A DNA stretch of 64,000 bases from Magnolia sinica (lineage: Eukaryota; Streptophyta; Magnoliopsida; Magnoliales; Magnoliaceae). The position numbers and the translations under genes are program-made. Position 1 is the stretch's first letter, and each line of letters opens with the position of its first letter. The stretch is taken from positions 60,014,001 through 60,078,000 of the forward strand of contig NC_080590.1 in assembly GCF_029962835.1 (NCBI RefSeq), read 5' to 3'. Shown one piece after another: positions 1 to 11,602 of the stretch. The notes below the pieces were generated by a model. It searched no databases and had not been told where the DNA came from. It saw only the letters and a program-made list of their open reading frames with translations.

Positions 1-3000
1 AAATGTTATGGCGGACCTTGAAAATTTTAGTAGTGGAAATCATCATCACCACTTATATTGAGTGTGGCCCATTTAACATACATGGGGCCCATTGATGTGG
101 CCAATTTGATGTATGTATGACCATGTTATGAGGCCTACTTTGATGTATGTTGTGGCCCATTTGTCAGGCCCACTTTGATGTATCTTTATCCACGCCATCC
201 AGGGCAGACACCCCATTATGATATATATATCAGGGCCCATGGGTCGAGGCCCATTAGTGCTGCCTATTTGATACAACCCACTTGATGTGTACGAGGCCCA
301 TTAGGGCGGCCCATTGATGCAAGGCCTATTGTGACATGTATTAGGCCCATGACGCGTGACCCATTTGATGTGTATAAGACCCATGGGTAGGGCCCACATA
401 TTATGTATTTGAAGCCCATGAGCAGAGCCCACCTGAGGTTTATATATGGGCCCCATTAATGTGGCCCACTTGTATTCGAGGCCCATGGGTTGCGGCCCAT
501 GGGTCGTGGCCCATTGTGATATATACTCGGCCCATACGTCGTGGCCCATTGAGATGTGTTTCCGACCCATTTAGTGAGGCCATTGTGAAATATTCCTACT
601 CTTGTGATGAGGCCCATTGAGATGTATTTCGGCTCATTGATGCGGCCCACTTGTTGAATTGAGGCCCATTGGTGTGGCGTGCGGCCCAATGTATCGACCC
701 ACCGTGATGTGTAGGTCCACGTGCTGTATGTGTAAGGCTCACCTGTGATGACTATTTGAGGCCTACTTGTTGGATATTTGGGCCCATCTTATGTTTGACT
801 CTATGTGGACCACTCCTTGGGAGCAATGTTGGTTAAATGTCCACATTGCTAGGCAGTGATGGTTGGATGTCCACATTGTGACCCTTCCTTAAGCCTTATC
901 AGGCCCATTCTCATCATTCTCTTAGTGGGTTCACCCAAATAAGTGGGCCCCATTTACCATGGACGGATGGCTCCATGCTACCAGATTTGATATAACCATG
1001 GCCGAGGTTGATCTTTATATTATGATTGATCAGATGTTCATCTATGGACCCAGTCTTGTCTATGTGACCGGTCGTCGGTGTTGATTATCGAAGCTGATTG
1101 TCGGTGCTAATTATCGATGTAGATTATCGGTGTCGATTTGTCGAGGTCGATTGTATTGGCCGGTTCCGATTATCGAGGCCGATTCTGAGTATCGAATTCG
1201 ATTGCCATGGCCGATTGTCAAGACCTGCATGATGTATATGTGACCCGTAGTTGAGGGCCATTGTGATATGTATTAAGCCTATGATGCATGGTCCATTTAA
1301 TGAATTCAAGACCCATGTGTAGGGCCCACATGTCCTGTGTTTGAGGCCTATGGGCAAGGCCCATTGTGATGTATTCATGGCCCATGGGCAAGGCCCATTG
1401 TGATATGTATTAGACCCATGAGCAGGGTCCACCTGTTGTGTATATGTGGCCTTTGAGTAAGACCCATTGTGTTATATATTAGGCCCTTGTGTGAGGCCGT
1501 GGGCCCATTATATGTTTGACTCTATGGAGGCCATTCCTTGGGGGCAATGTTGGTTAAGTGTCCACATGGTCGAGGTCGATTATCGATGCTGGTTGTAGAT
1601 ACCAGTTATGAGTATGTGACAGCATAGCATCATGATACATGCCCATACGCATCATCTGCATGTTTGTTATGAGAGGTAGTTGATCATTGCATATGTCATT
1701 GAGCATGTTGTTATGAGACTCCCTGATAGGTGGAGGTTATCTCACATGAGCACACGGTATGTGCAGGACTGATGCATGACTGGATTGTATGACTCATGCA
1801 TCTCCCATTATGATTACTTTACGCCCTAGCGACATCAGGGTCGTAGCCTCCACAGGCATATCGTGGATGGCCAAATAGGACACCGGAAATGTTTGGTCCT
1901 AGCATACGGGCGCCATAGATGTCCCTGGGTGAAAATCCCTAAACCTCCGTGGCCAGGAGACGCCCCAACGTCGAGACCGAGTGGATACAGGAGCTCCCGA
2001 GTGCCAAATACCAGGAGGCCGCGTCTCCCACTGTGTCGTGGTCGGTTGGGAGGGGGTGTGGCCTTACTCGCCCGAGGGTAGGGGGCAATACTAGGCTGAG
2101 TTTGACCAGCTTGTGAATGGGTCCGCTATCGACGTGCCGGATAGGTATTGGCAGACTATTGGCAAGGCGGATAGTGAGGTTTCTTATGCTCACTTGGACT
2201 GTGCGGCTGGGAGAGCGGCAGTGCCATTTGGAGTGTACTAAACCCCGGTGATGATCCCAGAGATGAACCGTACTGATATGTGGATTTAGTGAGCAGGAGT
2301 TGCATACTCATTCATGCATTCATTCATTCACTATCTACTCGGGTTGGTGGTAAGCAACTAGTTGATATGTGTGCCTTCGCAATGGCCAGGATTTCGGTTG
2401 GGGCGCGCGACTAACCTGAGATCAGGAGTCTACCACATTGATTCTGACTATCCAAATTTAGGTATGGGACTGGTTTGGATAGAAGTCTCTTGTGATGGAC
2501 CCCATAGCCTGCGATACTACGTACTACCATCTCGACTTCACACTCCAGTATGGTCATTCCATCCGCACCGCATATTGCATTACATCCGCGGCATATGACA
2601 TCTTGGGTTACTGTGTTTCTACATTTATATGGTTTAGATATGGCTGACGTATTTGTGAACACATAAGAAATGTATATTGTATTGCATCCTCTACATTTGA
2701 TATTTGGCTCTTTATGACTCCTCGTTTGCGTAGCTGTTATATATTGCGTATATATCGATTGGCTCATGGACTTGTTCATATTTCCGCTTACTCTGTTATC
2801 GTATGATCTATGATCTTGTGAGTATTTCTGTTTACTCAGATAATTCATGATCTTGCTAGTATCTTTGCTTATTCCGATATTGTACGGTTTATGGATTACC
2901 AGTACTTCCAGTTTGTATGATTATGGCATTGTATTGAATACTTGGCACTTATCTTGTGCACATACCTACACCACCATCTAAGCTTTCTACAAGCTTATGC

Positions 3001-3345
3001 ACGATAGATGCGTGCAGGTGGCGTTAGGTTGCAGTAGCGTTGAGCTTGGAGCATGCAGCGGACCTCTGGAGCTTTGATTTCGATATGTATTTCCCTTTCA
3101 GCATTGTATTCAAATGATTATATTAGTGGATACGTGATGATGATGTTGCCTTTATGATTTAGGTATACTTGTGATTATGCTTATTATGAGATAAATGTAC
3201 AAAAAAATCCTCCTTGTAGGATCCCAGGATCGGAATCTGGCGTGTGAACGCTAGGATCCGAGAATGGGGTACTACGGAGGCTGTCGGCACCAGATTCGGC
3301 AATCGGGATTTCTATGAATCCGATTTCTGGATTTGGGGCGTGACA
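1..3345 (+). mobile_element. 3' portion of a giant Tekay-like LTR
   Basis: This is the right-hand part of a long LTR whose left end lies outside the window. The segment from about 1800 to 3345 matches 14580-15640 and 39000-40087 block by block: CCCTAGCGACATCA, the TGTCGTGGTCGGTTG block, the GAGAATGGGG block, then a terminal GGGGCGTGACA. The first bases of the window correspond to about 13840 in the 3' LTR at 11603-15640, so this copy is about 1.5 kb longer than that LTR over the same interval. The surplus is the GGCCCA array at its start. It ends at TGACA (3341-3345) and is followed at once by pol-like sequence, with no primer-binding site or gag between. No coding capacity is seen. Confidence 0.8.
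60..1500. repeat. GGCCCA/TGGGCC-rich degenerate tandem array inside the LTR
   Basis: Dozens of units of about 25-40 bp are built on GGCCCATTGTGATGTGTA-like sequence, with GGCCCA or its complement recurring every few tens of bases. A middle stretch (about 1060-1210) switches to short repeats of GATTATCGATG/GTCGATTGTC type. A shorter version lies at 13990-14170 and another at 38345-38610 in related LTRs, so the array is a length-variable LTR module. Confidence 0.75.
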
Positions 3346-3573
3346 CCAGCTGTCAGTCATTTGTGATTTTCCCGATGTGTTTTAGGAGATTCCAGGGTTA
3401 CCACCTCGTTGGCACACCAAGTTCTAGATTGATCTCGTGCCTAGTACCGCGCTTATTTTGAAGGCCTCATATCATATGACACCATTGGAGTTGCGGGAAC
3501 TGCAGAAGTAGTTGGACGATTTGCGTGAGCTAGGCTTTATCCGTTCGAGCAGTTCACCGTGGGGGGCATCGAT
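3346..3573 (+). pseudogene. Tekay-type pol fragment, start of reverse transcriptase
   Basis: One frame reads the segment just upstream of the reverse transcriptase palm in chromoviral Gypsy pol. Recognisable pieces are CDFPDVF, EIPGLPPR, MTPLELRELQK and LDDLRELGFIRSSSSPWGA. Three in-frame TAG stops break it, one of them where a Gln codon is usual. It begins directly after the LTR end at 3345 and is cut at 3573 by an insertion. The frame resumes at 8808 once that insertion and one copy of TCGAT are discounted. It is non-functional. Confidence 0.85.
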
Positions 3574-4822
3574 TGTAACACCCCGTACTTTTAGTACTCG
3601 GGTGTCCCCACGTAGATCCAAATTAGCTCACATATATGCATTGACCCACATAATTTTCCTTACACGCCACTATCCAACGACCCTCAATCTATTCATCTCA
3701 ACCCTTAGATTTTAGACTATAACAACTCACAACATCATAATAAGATTTGAGATCAATCTGTCTGTTTGACTATCACAAGTTGAACTGTATTTAAATAAAT
3801 GAAAATCTTATTTTTATAATCTTGACCATGATGACATCTCATCATACACCTATTTAGTATAGTCGAACCGTATGAAACCAATTTAGGGATCAAAATCACA
3901 GGGTCCACCATTCATTGATCTACAATGTCCCGTAGGAAGATCCATCCTATTCAACTCCCAAATTTCACCCAAACGATCATTAGGACCCCTAAAGTTATCG
4001 ATAATGAAATACTAGGCAATCCAATCGTTGGATTGGTGTATAATGGTCCTAACTCCTAATGACCTACAGTGTGGCCCACATCATGAATTATATATATAGT
4101 GTGCAGACAATAATAATAATAATAAATACAAAAATGATATAAATACATGTATACACATAACAAAATAAACAAAATAAAATAAAATTATGAGTATTATATG
4201 GGCAGTAACAAGTCTTGAAGAGGTAGATAACCCATAGGGCCACTTTAACTGTTGACGATTGATTTTGGGTAAATTTGACCGCCAGAACAATTATAATCAT
4301 CCGTTAAGGGTCAAGATCTAGTTGGCATGGCCCACCTGGGTCTCACCATCGACCCGAAATGGGACAGGGTCCCTATGAAGGGTTCCTAATGCGAATGGAC
4401 GGTACGGATTATGATACTGACGTCTCAGCGGGTCCCTACACGGTGCATGTGCACTAAAGACGCTGGTACACGAGCCACACTGGGACCAAGCCCTTTTGCA
4501 AACAAGAAATATCTCCCGCCTTTCTCTCTCTATTTTAAACCGACGTACTTTAAACCTATAAGTGGGCCACCACGGCCACTTTCCGAGCATTCTAGACCAT
4601 TCAAATCCTTCATGGGACCCACACGATCAAAACGGTATAGCCGTTTGATCACCTGTATTCGGACGAAAGGGATCGAATGCCACCGTCCAATCCGCGCCAA
4701 AAATCGCCCGACCTGGACCTGCGGTGAGAAGAGTCAGAGGACCGCCCTTCCTCTTTGGGAAGGACAATCTCAGCCATCCATTGGGGAAACAATCCCAACC
4801 GTTCCCTCTCTCACTCTTCCTC

Positions 4823-4828
4823 TATAAG
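4823..4828 (+). promoter_or_regulatory. Candidate LTR TATA box
   Basis: TATAAG lies in the context CCTCTATAAGATGGGCC, followed about 40 bp later by a GAGAGAGATAGGAG stretch and pyrimidine-rich sequence. The position is sensible for a U3/R boundary in the solo LTR. This is inferred from motif and context only. Confidence 0.35.
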
Positions 4829-5056
4829 ATGGGCCCTGTAGACCTAGAAGTTCATGCACAACGAGAGAGATAGGAGTGCGGACCATTGCAGCTCAGAACC
4901 AGGTAGCTGGTTGCCTCCTTTTGCCTCCCTATCTTCTTCCTTTCTTTTCTTTTTCTTCTTTCCTTCTCTTTCAATGTGAGAACGTTAAACAAAGGAGCTG
5001 GTACTGACCTCCTTCATGCTATGGAGATAGGTCGTGCCAGGCTCCAACGAACCAGA

Positions 5057-5317
5057 AGCCAACCAAGTAATGGCTGTGGTCACGCCAACATCAAGGCTTT
5101 TAGTGGGTCCCTGTTTGAAACTGAAACTGAGCCAATCCATGGCTCTGTTCCGGGTTGAGAACCACCCCATCTGCAGCATCTGTTTCGGGCAAAAACCCGG
5201 CCAAATTATGGCCGTGCGTCAGGCCATGGACAGGGTGGAACGGAAGCTTCGTTTTGAGCTCTTTATAGAAGCTCGAAATCAGCTCAGCTTTAACGGGAGA
5301 CCAGCCAATCAATGGCT
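5057..5317. repeat. Four short palindromes of AGCCAA-N-TGGCT type
   Basis: Imperfect palindromes lie at 5057-5075, 5130-5144 (AGCCAATCCATGGCT), 5199-5213 (GGCCAAATTATGGCC) and 5303-5317 (AGCCAATCAATGGCT). They are spaced by 70-105 bp, downstream of the candidate TATA box and so possibly in the transcribed leader. Confidence 0.6.
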
Positions 5318-6099
5318 GAGAGTCAGCCCGAGAAAACAGCAAGTTTAGTCCCTGTTTGGAGCTGAACACAGCCGTCCATCAGGCCATCAAACGTCCCTGT
5401 TTCAGGTTCTGTTTAGGCTGGGTATGGGCCCTGATTTGAGCTCTCAGACTGGCCTTAGATCGTCTTCAATCCAGCCTCAGGGCTGATCAGAAGATGGGCC
5501 GTGAGTGGGTCCCAAACCGGACCTTAAACTGCAGCAACCAGGCCGAGGGAAGGAGAAGAAGACGCTACTTGTGGGGGGAGGACTGTTCACGTAGGCTGAT
5601 GGGCTGACTGCTGGCTTAGGCTTGTATAAATGCAGGTGGGCCTCAGTTGTGGGATGTCCTGACCACAGGTCCTACATTGACCATGGGCCCCACTAACTAA
5701 TAGTGGGTTGCACCATGGTAGGCCAGCCCGAGCAGCATGATTTGGACTGTCCATCAGGGATGATGGCCCAGCAGCGGACCATGGGCTGGACGTCCTTCAA
5801 TGACATCTACCGCTGGACGACCCTTTTTAAGAACACATGTCAACGTGTGTAGCATGTGTGCATGCACCGTTCGTCCACACAGTGGGACGTAGGTGGGGTA
5901 CATCCAGGCCATCCATCCATTCCGGCTTCGGAATTAGGGCCCACCTTGAATTGTATACGTGGAAGGTCCACGTAGAACCCACCTGGGAAAAAGAAAGAGT
6001 GGTGTATGTACGCACCAGAATGTTGAAACAGAGGACGCCGAATGCTCCTCTGCCAATCAGTTCATGTAAACTGATTGCAAAAAGTTGAGATCTCATCAG

Positions 6100-6690
6100 C
6101 TATGATGAGTCTGGGAAATCCGAATGGTCCACATGAAGCAGCACCTCATAAAATCCCTTGGTTTCAAATTTTACTTTAACCCGAAACTTCGGTGGGCCAC
6201 AAGGAATGCAAACAGTTTCTTCCTTTAAATTGAAATTATTCTTGCTATGGCCCAGCAGAATCTTGGATCATGGTGAAAACTCACGCTCTGAGGTTTCTTG
6301 GGATTCTACATCTTATGGACCGTTCGGATTTGACACCCATGTTTACGCGGGACCCACACGTGAAGTAAATTGGCGGTGCATGCATGCACCAGGGAGTGAA
6401 GACATAATATATCAGTTCACGTAAGCCACTGCAAAATTTCGAGATTCCCCATGGCCGATGAATCTGGAAAATCTAAATGGTCCACTTGGAGCAGAACCTC
6501 ATAAAACCCCCTGGTTTCCATTTTTACCTTGAACCAAAACTTGGGTGGGCCATGATTAATGCAAACAGTTTCTTCCCTTGAAAGTGCATTTATCTTTGCT
6601 ATGGCCCACCAGAATCTTATATCAGGATGAAAATTTACCTCCTAGGGTTTCTTGGGATTCCACATCTTATGGACCATTCGGATTTGACAC
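6100..6690 (+). repeat. Tandem duplication of a ~350-bp unit
   Basis: 6100-6335 and 6450-6690 align along their length. Shared blocks include GGGCCA, ATGCAAACAGTTTCTTCC, TTGCTATGGCCCA, TTTCTTGGGATTC and ATTCGGATTTGACACCCATG. Inverted relatives occur at 61540-61975, so the unit is a dispersed repeat and not unique to this LTR. Confidence 0.75.
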
Positions 6691-8045
6691 CCATGTCACA
6701 AATATGAAGGTGCGCGGGTGCCTGGGTGCCTAGGTGGGCGTGCCTCATATATTTATGCATGGTGAGTCCTGCACGTGTGGAACCCACGTTGTGCACACTG
6801 AATATAAACCGTCTAAGGTCGGGATGCAGTGCGCCTGGACACACATCCACACCGTCCACACAGAACTCGTGTGATACATGTATAATATACATATATATGT
6901 ACATACGTACCCTAAGTTACAAATATCATATACATGACGTATACAGGGATACACTGTGTGATGTACATGAGATAGAAGTAGTGTGCTAGCTCACCCATAT
7001 GACGGTGGGCCATGTATGTGGCCCCACCATGATATAAATGCTTGTCTGCATAGTCCGTGCAATGGACCCCACCAACTAAATAATAATATATTATGCCCAC
7101 TTATTGGGACAAGTATTATTAGGCTTGTACCCTCTCAAATAAACACCAAACCATCATGATTTGGGCCATTCGACCAACTATGGCGTCCTAGAATCTTAGA
7201 ACTTATTAGCTAATGCAAGGGATTTCTCTAGGAATCTGTTCAAGTGACGCAGAGACGCTAGCTTCTCGAGAGGGCTCACACCAAAGGACGCCCTACAACT
7301 TGTCTGGTGATAATTCTTCCCTTTGAGCTTTTCATCTTCTCATTAGCTTAAGTTATAGTTGTTATTTAAATTCATAATTGATATCTCTCTTTATAATCAT
7401 ATGTGTTAGCTAGTGAAAATTGAATTGTTGTATTATATGCTTTATGATTATTCTGTATAACTGTTCATGCTTGTGGATTGCTTATGAAACTTAAACTGGT
7501 ACATTAGTGGAAAATTCCCACATATGAATGTACACACATACTTGGGATGTAACTTGACAAGTTGTGATCGTAATGGACCTTCGACTTGGTGGTTATTGAG
7601 TGGTGGTTTAGATGGACCATTGATGTGGGCCTACCATCCAGGGTTGTTGTGCCCAATGGTTTTTAAGGATGGTCTTTATCGTATGGTTATGATATCGGCC
7701 CTATGTGGCCTACTTTGATATCGCCCTATTTGGCTTTGTTCTAGTATTTCCCTATATGGGTTCGATGTTTTATTCTGTGCAACCATGCGATGGTAAGCCC
7801 CATATATTGTAATGTGATTGGTCACTAGTCGATGGGGTTCCATTAAACATCCTAAGGTGGTAGTCTCATGGACCGGGGATGGTGGCAATGGGACACTATG
7901 CTCGAGCCGTCGGCCTACGTTGGGCCATGTACTCCCCATAGTGACCTTTGAACTTACCTAAATTGGCTGGTTATAAATGGATTAATAATGACTTGGATAA
8001 TCATGCATACATGGCATATTTCGATGGCTTGGATCACTCTGCCCT

Positions 8046-8258
8046 GTGATTACGCTGCGTGTTGCGCTTATGACCAGTCATTCGATGATGATATTGACTC
8101 GGATTATTATGTCCTATGATTACGCTACGTGTTGCGTTGATAACCAGTCTTATCCCTGGGTGACGACCCCAATGTCCGTCTGGATGTTTTTCCCGGGACA
8201 TTGTCCGTCTGGATATTTTACCCGGGGCACAGACCGTCTGGATGTTTTACCTGGGTCG
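8046..8258 (+). repeat. Two adjacent short tandem arrays near the LTR 3' end
   Basis: A 70-bp period gives two copies of a TGATTACGCTRCGTGTTGCG block (8047 and 8117). It is followed by three copies of a ~30-bp unit starting TCCGTCTGGATG (8173, 8203, 8231). Confidence 0.7.
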
Positions 8259-8802
8259 ATCATTACATTCACACATCCATGCATCTAACAAGACTGTATT
8301 TACTCTGTTTTGGTTGTCTGTATGTTTTATACTATTTTTTACCTAAAACGACGGTGTGTAATTTTGAGGAGAATTCACACTGAGTTGGTCACTCATCCAT
8401 CAAATATAAAACCGTACAGGTAGTACAGGTGGCTTAAGTGATATGCATGTTCAAACTTAATAAAGAGCAGGGTACAATCACCAGGAATGCTTGACTGTAT
8501 GCTTGGAGGAGCTGTGTGATCTTGCGGCTTATATTTATATGCTTTCTATTATTTTCTCATATATTAGATCATGTAATTCTTGTATTTGTAAATTTTGGAG
8601 ACATTGGTTTGTATAAGTCATTATGGGCATATTTGAATGATAATAAAATTTTCCTTTATGTCGATTTATCCACACTATGCTCATTTGCTTACTCTGATGA
8701 AAAAATATATATTTACTCGAATTTGACCATCCTTTAAGATTAACACTCGGGTTTTTAGGAAACGGGTCGTGTACTCGGGTCCTGAAAAGTCGGGGCGTTA
8801 CA

Positions 8803-11513
8803 TCGATACTCTTCATGAAGAAGAAGGATGGCTCCTTGAGGCTTTGCGTAGATTACCGCAAGCTCAACAAGGTTACGATCAAGAATAAGTACCTGCTTCC
8901 GAGGATCGATGATTTGTTTGATTAGCTGCAGGAGGCGCAGTTCTTTTTAAAGATAGACTTGCGGTCCAGTTATCATCAGGTTTAGGTCCGAGATGAGGAT
9001 TTCCTGAAGACAGCCTTTAGGACGTGCTATGGTCATTTTGAGTTCCAGGTCATGTCCTTCAGACTGACCAATACGCCTGCAGTATTCATGCAGTTGATGA
9101 ACGGGGTCTTCCGTCCGTATCTCGACCAGTTTGTTGTGGTGTTCATTAACGACATTCTGATATATTTAAAGACCCGTGAGGAGCATGAGCGGTATCTGGA
9201 GATTACCTTGAAGACCCTCCGTGTGCACTAGCTTTATACGAAGTTAGAGAAGTGTGAGTTCTGGCAATAGGAGGTGAAGTTCCTCTATCACGTGGTGACG
9301 AGGCAAGGCATCACAGTGGATCCTTAAAAGATTGATGTCATACGTCAGTGGGGCCAGCCCACGAACGCATCTGAGATCCACAGTACCTTGGTTGGGCAGG
9401 CTACTACTGACGTTTCATTGAGGGATTCTCTCGTATTGTAGCCCCGTTGACCAGGTTGATCCGGAAGGGTACCAAGTTCGTATGGAGCAACGCTTGTGAG
9501 CAGGCATTTTTGGAGCTGAAGGATCGCCTCACGTCCTCTCCTGTTCTCACTCTTCCCTTCGGGAGTGATGAATTTGTTGTATTTACCGATGCCTTGCGAG
9601 TTGGCTTGAGTGCTGTCCTGATGCAGCAAGGGAAGCCGATGGCTTATGCATCTCCCCAGCTCAAGGTTCATGAGCTGAACTACCCCATGCATGATATAGA
9701 GCTGGCAGTAATTCTCTTCGCCCTGAAGGTGTGGAGGCACTATCTTTATGGAGTGAGGTTCGAGCTCTTCTCCGACCACAAGAGCTTGAAGTATCTGTTC
9801 TTTCAGTCCGAGCTGAACATGAGGCAAAGGTGTTGGATGGAGCTCCTAAAAGACTATAATTTTGATCTCCAGTACCACTCAAGCAAGGCGAATGTGGTGG
9901 AGGATGCCCTCAGCCGTTAGCCATGAGGCTTGGTGGCGCACATGATGATTCAAGAGTGGAAGATGCTTGAGGATGTGTCTGTATTTGACTTCGAGATCGG
10001 CTTGCAGTCTTCTATTATGCAGATATCGAGCTTGTCGATTGAACCTTCTCTTGTCGCAAGGGTGATCGAGGCTCAGCACGCAGATGAATCGTTACAGGAT
10101 TATCGAGTAGAGGCAACATCTGAGGGTCAGATAGAATAACAGATTGGTTCTGATGGTGGACTTCGCTTCAGAGGCCGATTATGTGTCCCGAATATTCCTG
10201 AATTATGCAGAGATCTTATGACCGAGGTACATCGATCGCGGTTCTCTATCCACCCTGGCTCGACAAAGATGTATTGCGATATGAGAGGTTAGTATTTTTG
10301 GGCGGGGCTGAAGCACAAGATAGCAAGTTTTATAGCCAAGTGTGACATGTGCCAGCGTGTCAAGGCCATTCATTAGAGACCCCCTAGTCTATTGCAGCCG
10401 TTGAGTGTCCCAATGTGGAAGTGAGAGAATGTGTCGACCAATTTTATCATGGGTTTGTCGAGGACTCAGCGCAGTCATGACGTCATTGGGGTTGTCGTGG
10501 ACCGTCTGACGAAGTCGGCATGTTTTCTTGCCATTCGTGAGACCTGGCATGCGAATCAGCTCGCTAGGCTGTTTGTTGATGAGATTGTGAGACTGCATGG
10601 CGTTCCAGTTTCGATAGTTTCAGACCGTGACCCAAAGTTCATGTCTCAGTTTTAGGAAAACTTCCAAAGAGCGATGGGGACTGATTTGCAGCTCAGCACC
10701 GCATATCATCGGCAGACCGATAGCCAGACCGAGAGGGCCAACCAGATCCTTAAGGATATGCTTTGGGCCTGCGCAATTGATTTCTCGGGTAGCTGAGATG
10801 AGAACATGCGATTGGTTGAGTTCGTGTACAATAATAGCTATCCGGCAACCATTGAAATGACTCCTTTTGAGGCATTACATAGCAGATCATGTAGATCTCC
10901 GAGTTGTTGGACCGAGGTTGGAGAACGGCGTCTCTTAGGTTCTGAACTTGTGCAGCAGACGTTAGAGGCTATCGATATCATCAGGCAGAAGAAGTGCATA
11001 GCTCAGAGCCAGCAGAAGAATTTTGCTGATCGTCGGTGTCATCCCTTGGAGTTTGCCGTTAGGAACCATGTGTATCTCAAGGTCTCATCCATGAAGGGTG
11101 TGGTTTGTTTTGAAGCAAAGGACAAGCTTGCTCCAAGATTCATAGGACCTTTTGAGATCACTGGGCGCGTTGGCGCCGTGGCCTATCTGCTTGCCTTGTC
11201 ATCCCAGTTGTCTGGCGTCTATAACTTTTTTCATGTATCTATGTTAAGGAAGTGTGGGTCAGACATCGTTTTCATTATTGATTGGCAACCGTTGGAGGTT
11301 CGTGATGACGCTTCTTACGTTGAGCAGCCAGTTCATATCCTCGATAGGAAGGAGCAGGTCCTCCAGACCAAGGTCATTCCCTTGGTGAAGGTGCAGTGGG
11401 GCCATCATGGTGTGGATGAGGTGTCTTGGGAGCGCGAGGCTAAGATTCGAGAGCGTTATCTCCATCTTTTCGATGTTTGGTTGTATGTTGCATTATATTT
11501 TAATCATATATGA
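8803..11513 (+). pseudogene. Tekay/Del-type chromovirus pol (RT-RNase H-integrase-chromodomain), decayed
   Basis: This continues the pol of 3346-3573. In order: reverse transcriptase ([14 protein letters not shown] at 8845 on; the YIDD box is FIND at 9142-9153, first catalytic Asp changed to Asn), RNase H ([20 protein letters not shown], 9570 on), integrase zinc finger (H..H..CDMCQRV, 10230-10365), integrase core (first Asp replaced by Asn at 10440; SDRDPKF and the TERANQ Glu retained), and a C-terminal chromodomain (HILDRKEQVLQTKVIPLVKV, about 11330-11465), which marks chromoviruses. About a dozen in-frame stops are present. Most sit where Gln (CAG) or Trp (TGG) is usual, and one TGA replaces an Arg codon. 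A single-base frameshift lies near 9385. The last 707 nt are open. The 3' LTR follows 90 bp after the stop. It cannot act as an enzyme source. Confidence 0.92.
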
Positions 11514-11587
11514 TGTTATGTTTTCTATTCCCTTATGAGTTATGTTTAGTTGCGATGGTAGTGTAAATTTCGAGGATAAAATTTTTA

Positions 11588-11602
11588 TTAGGTGGGGAGA
11601 GC
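11588..11602 (+). other. Polypurine tract before the Tekay 3' LTR
   Basis: TTAGGTGGGGAGAGC sits immediately before the LTR start TGTAAGGCCC at 11603. That is the expected plus-strand primer position for reverse transcription. Confidence 0.7.

Larger units (their letters stand above)
3574..8802 (+). mobile_element. Solo LTR of 5,229 bp with TCGAT target duplication
   Basis: It begins TGTAACACCCCGTA and ends CGGGGCGTTACA, so it has TG...CA ends that are imperfect inverted repeats. It is bounded by TCGAT at 3569-3573 and TCGAT at 8803-8807. The flanking pol frame joins across it. No gag or pol motif is visible inside, and no internal direct repeat long enough to be a second LTR, so the simplest reading is one exceptionally long solo LTR of a Gypsy family. 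Orientation follows the TGTAACACCCC start. Inside are a TATA-like site near 4823, small palindromes at 5057-5317, a 350-bp tandem duplication at 6100-6690 and short tandem repeats at 8046-8258. An alternative is a non-autonomous element with unrecognised internal sequence. Confidence 0.85.

Noticed and set aside
1..1500. Several minus-strand frames of 60-100 codons rich in HNGP, QWA and WATT repeats
   Set aside because: They are translations of the GGCCCA tandem array inside an LTR; start codons are not ATG in several cases and nothing supports coding.
4411..4827. 138-codon plus-strand frame in the 5.2-kb solo LTR
   Set aside because: No recognisable domain, ends at the candidate TATA box, and no sign of selection.
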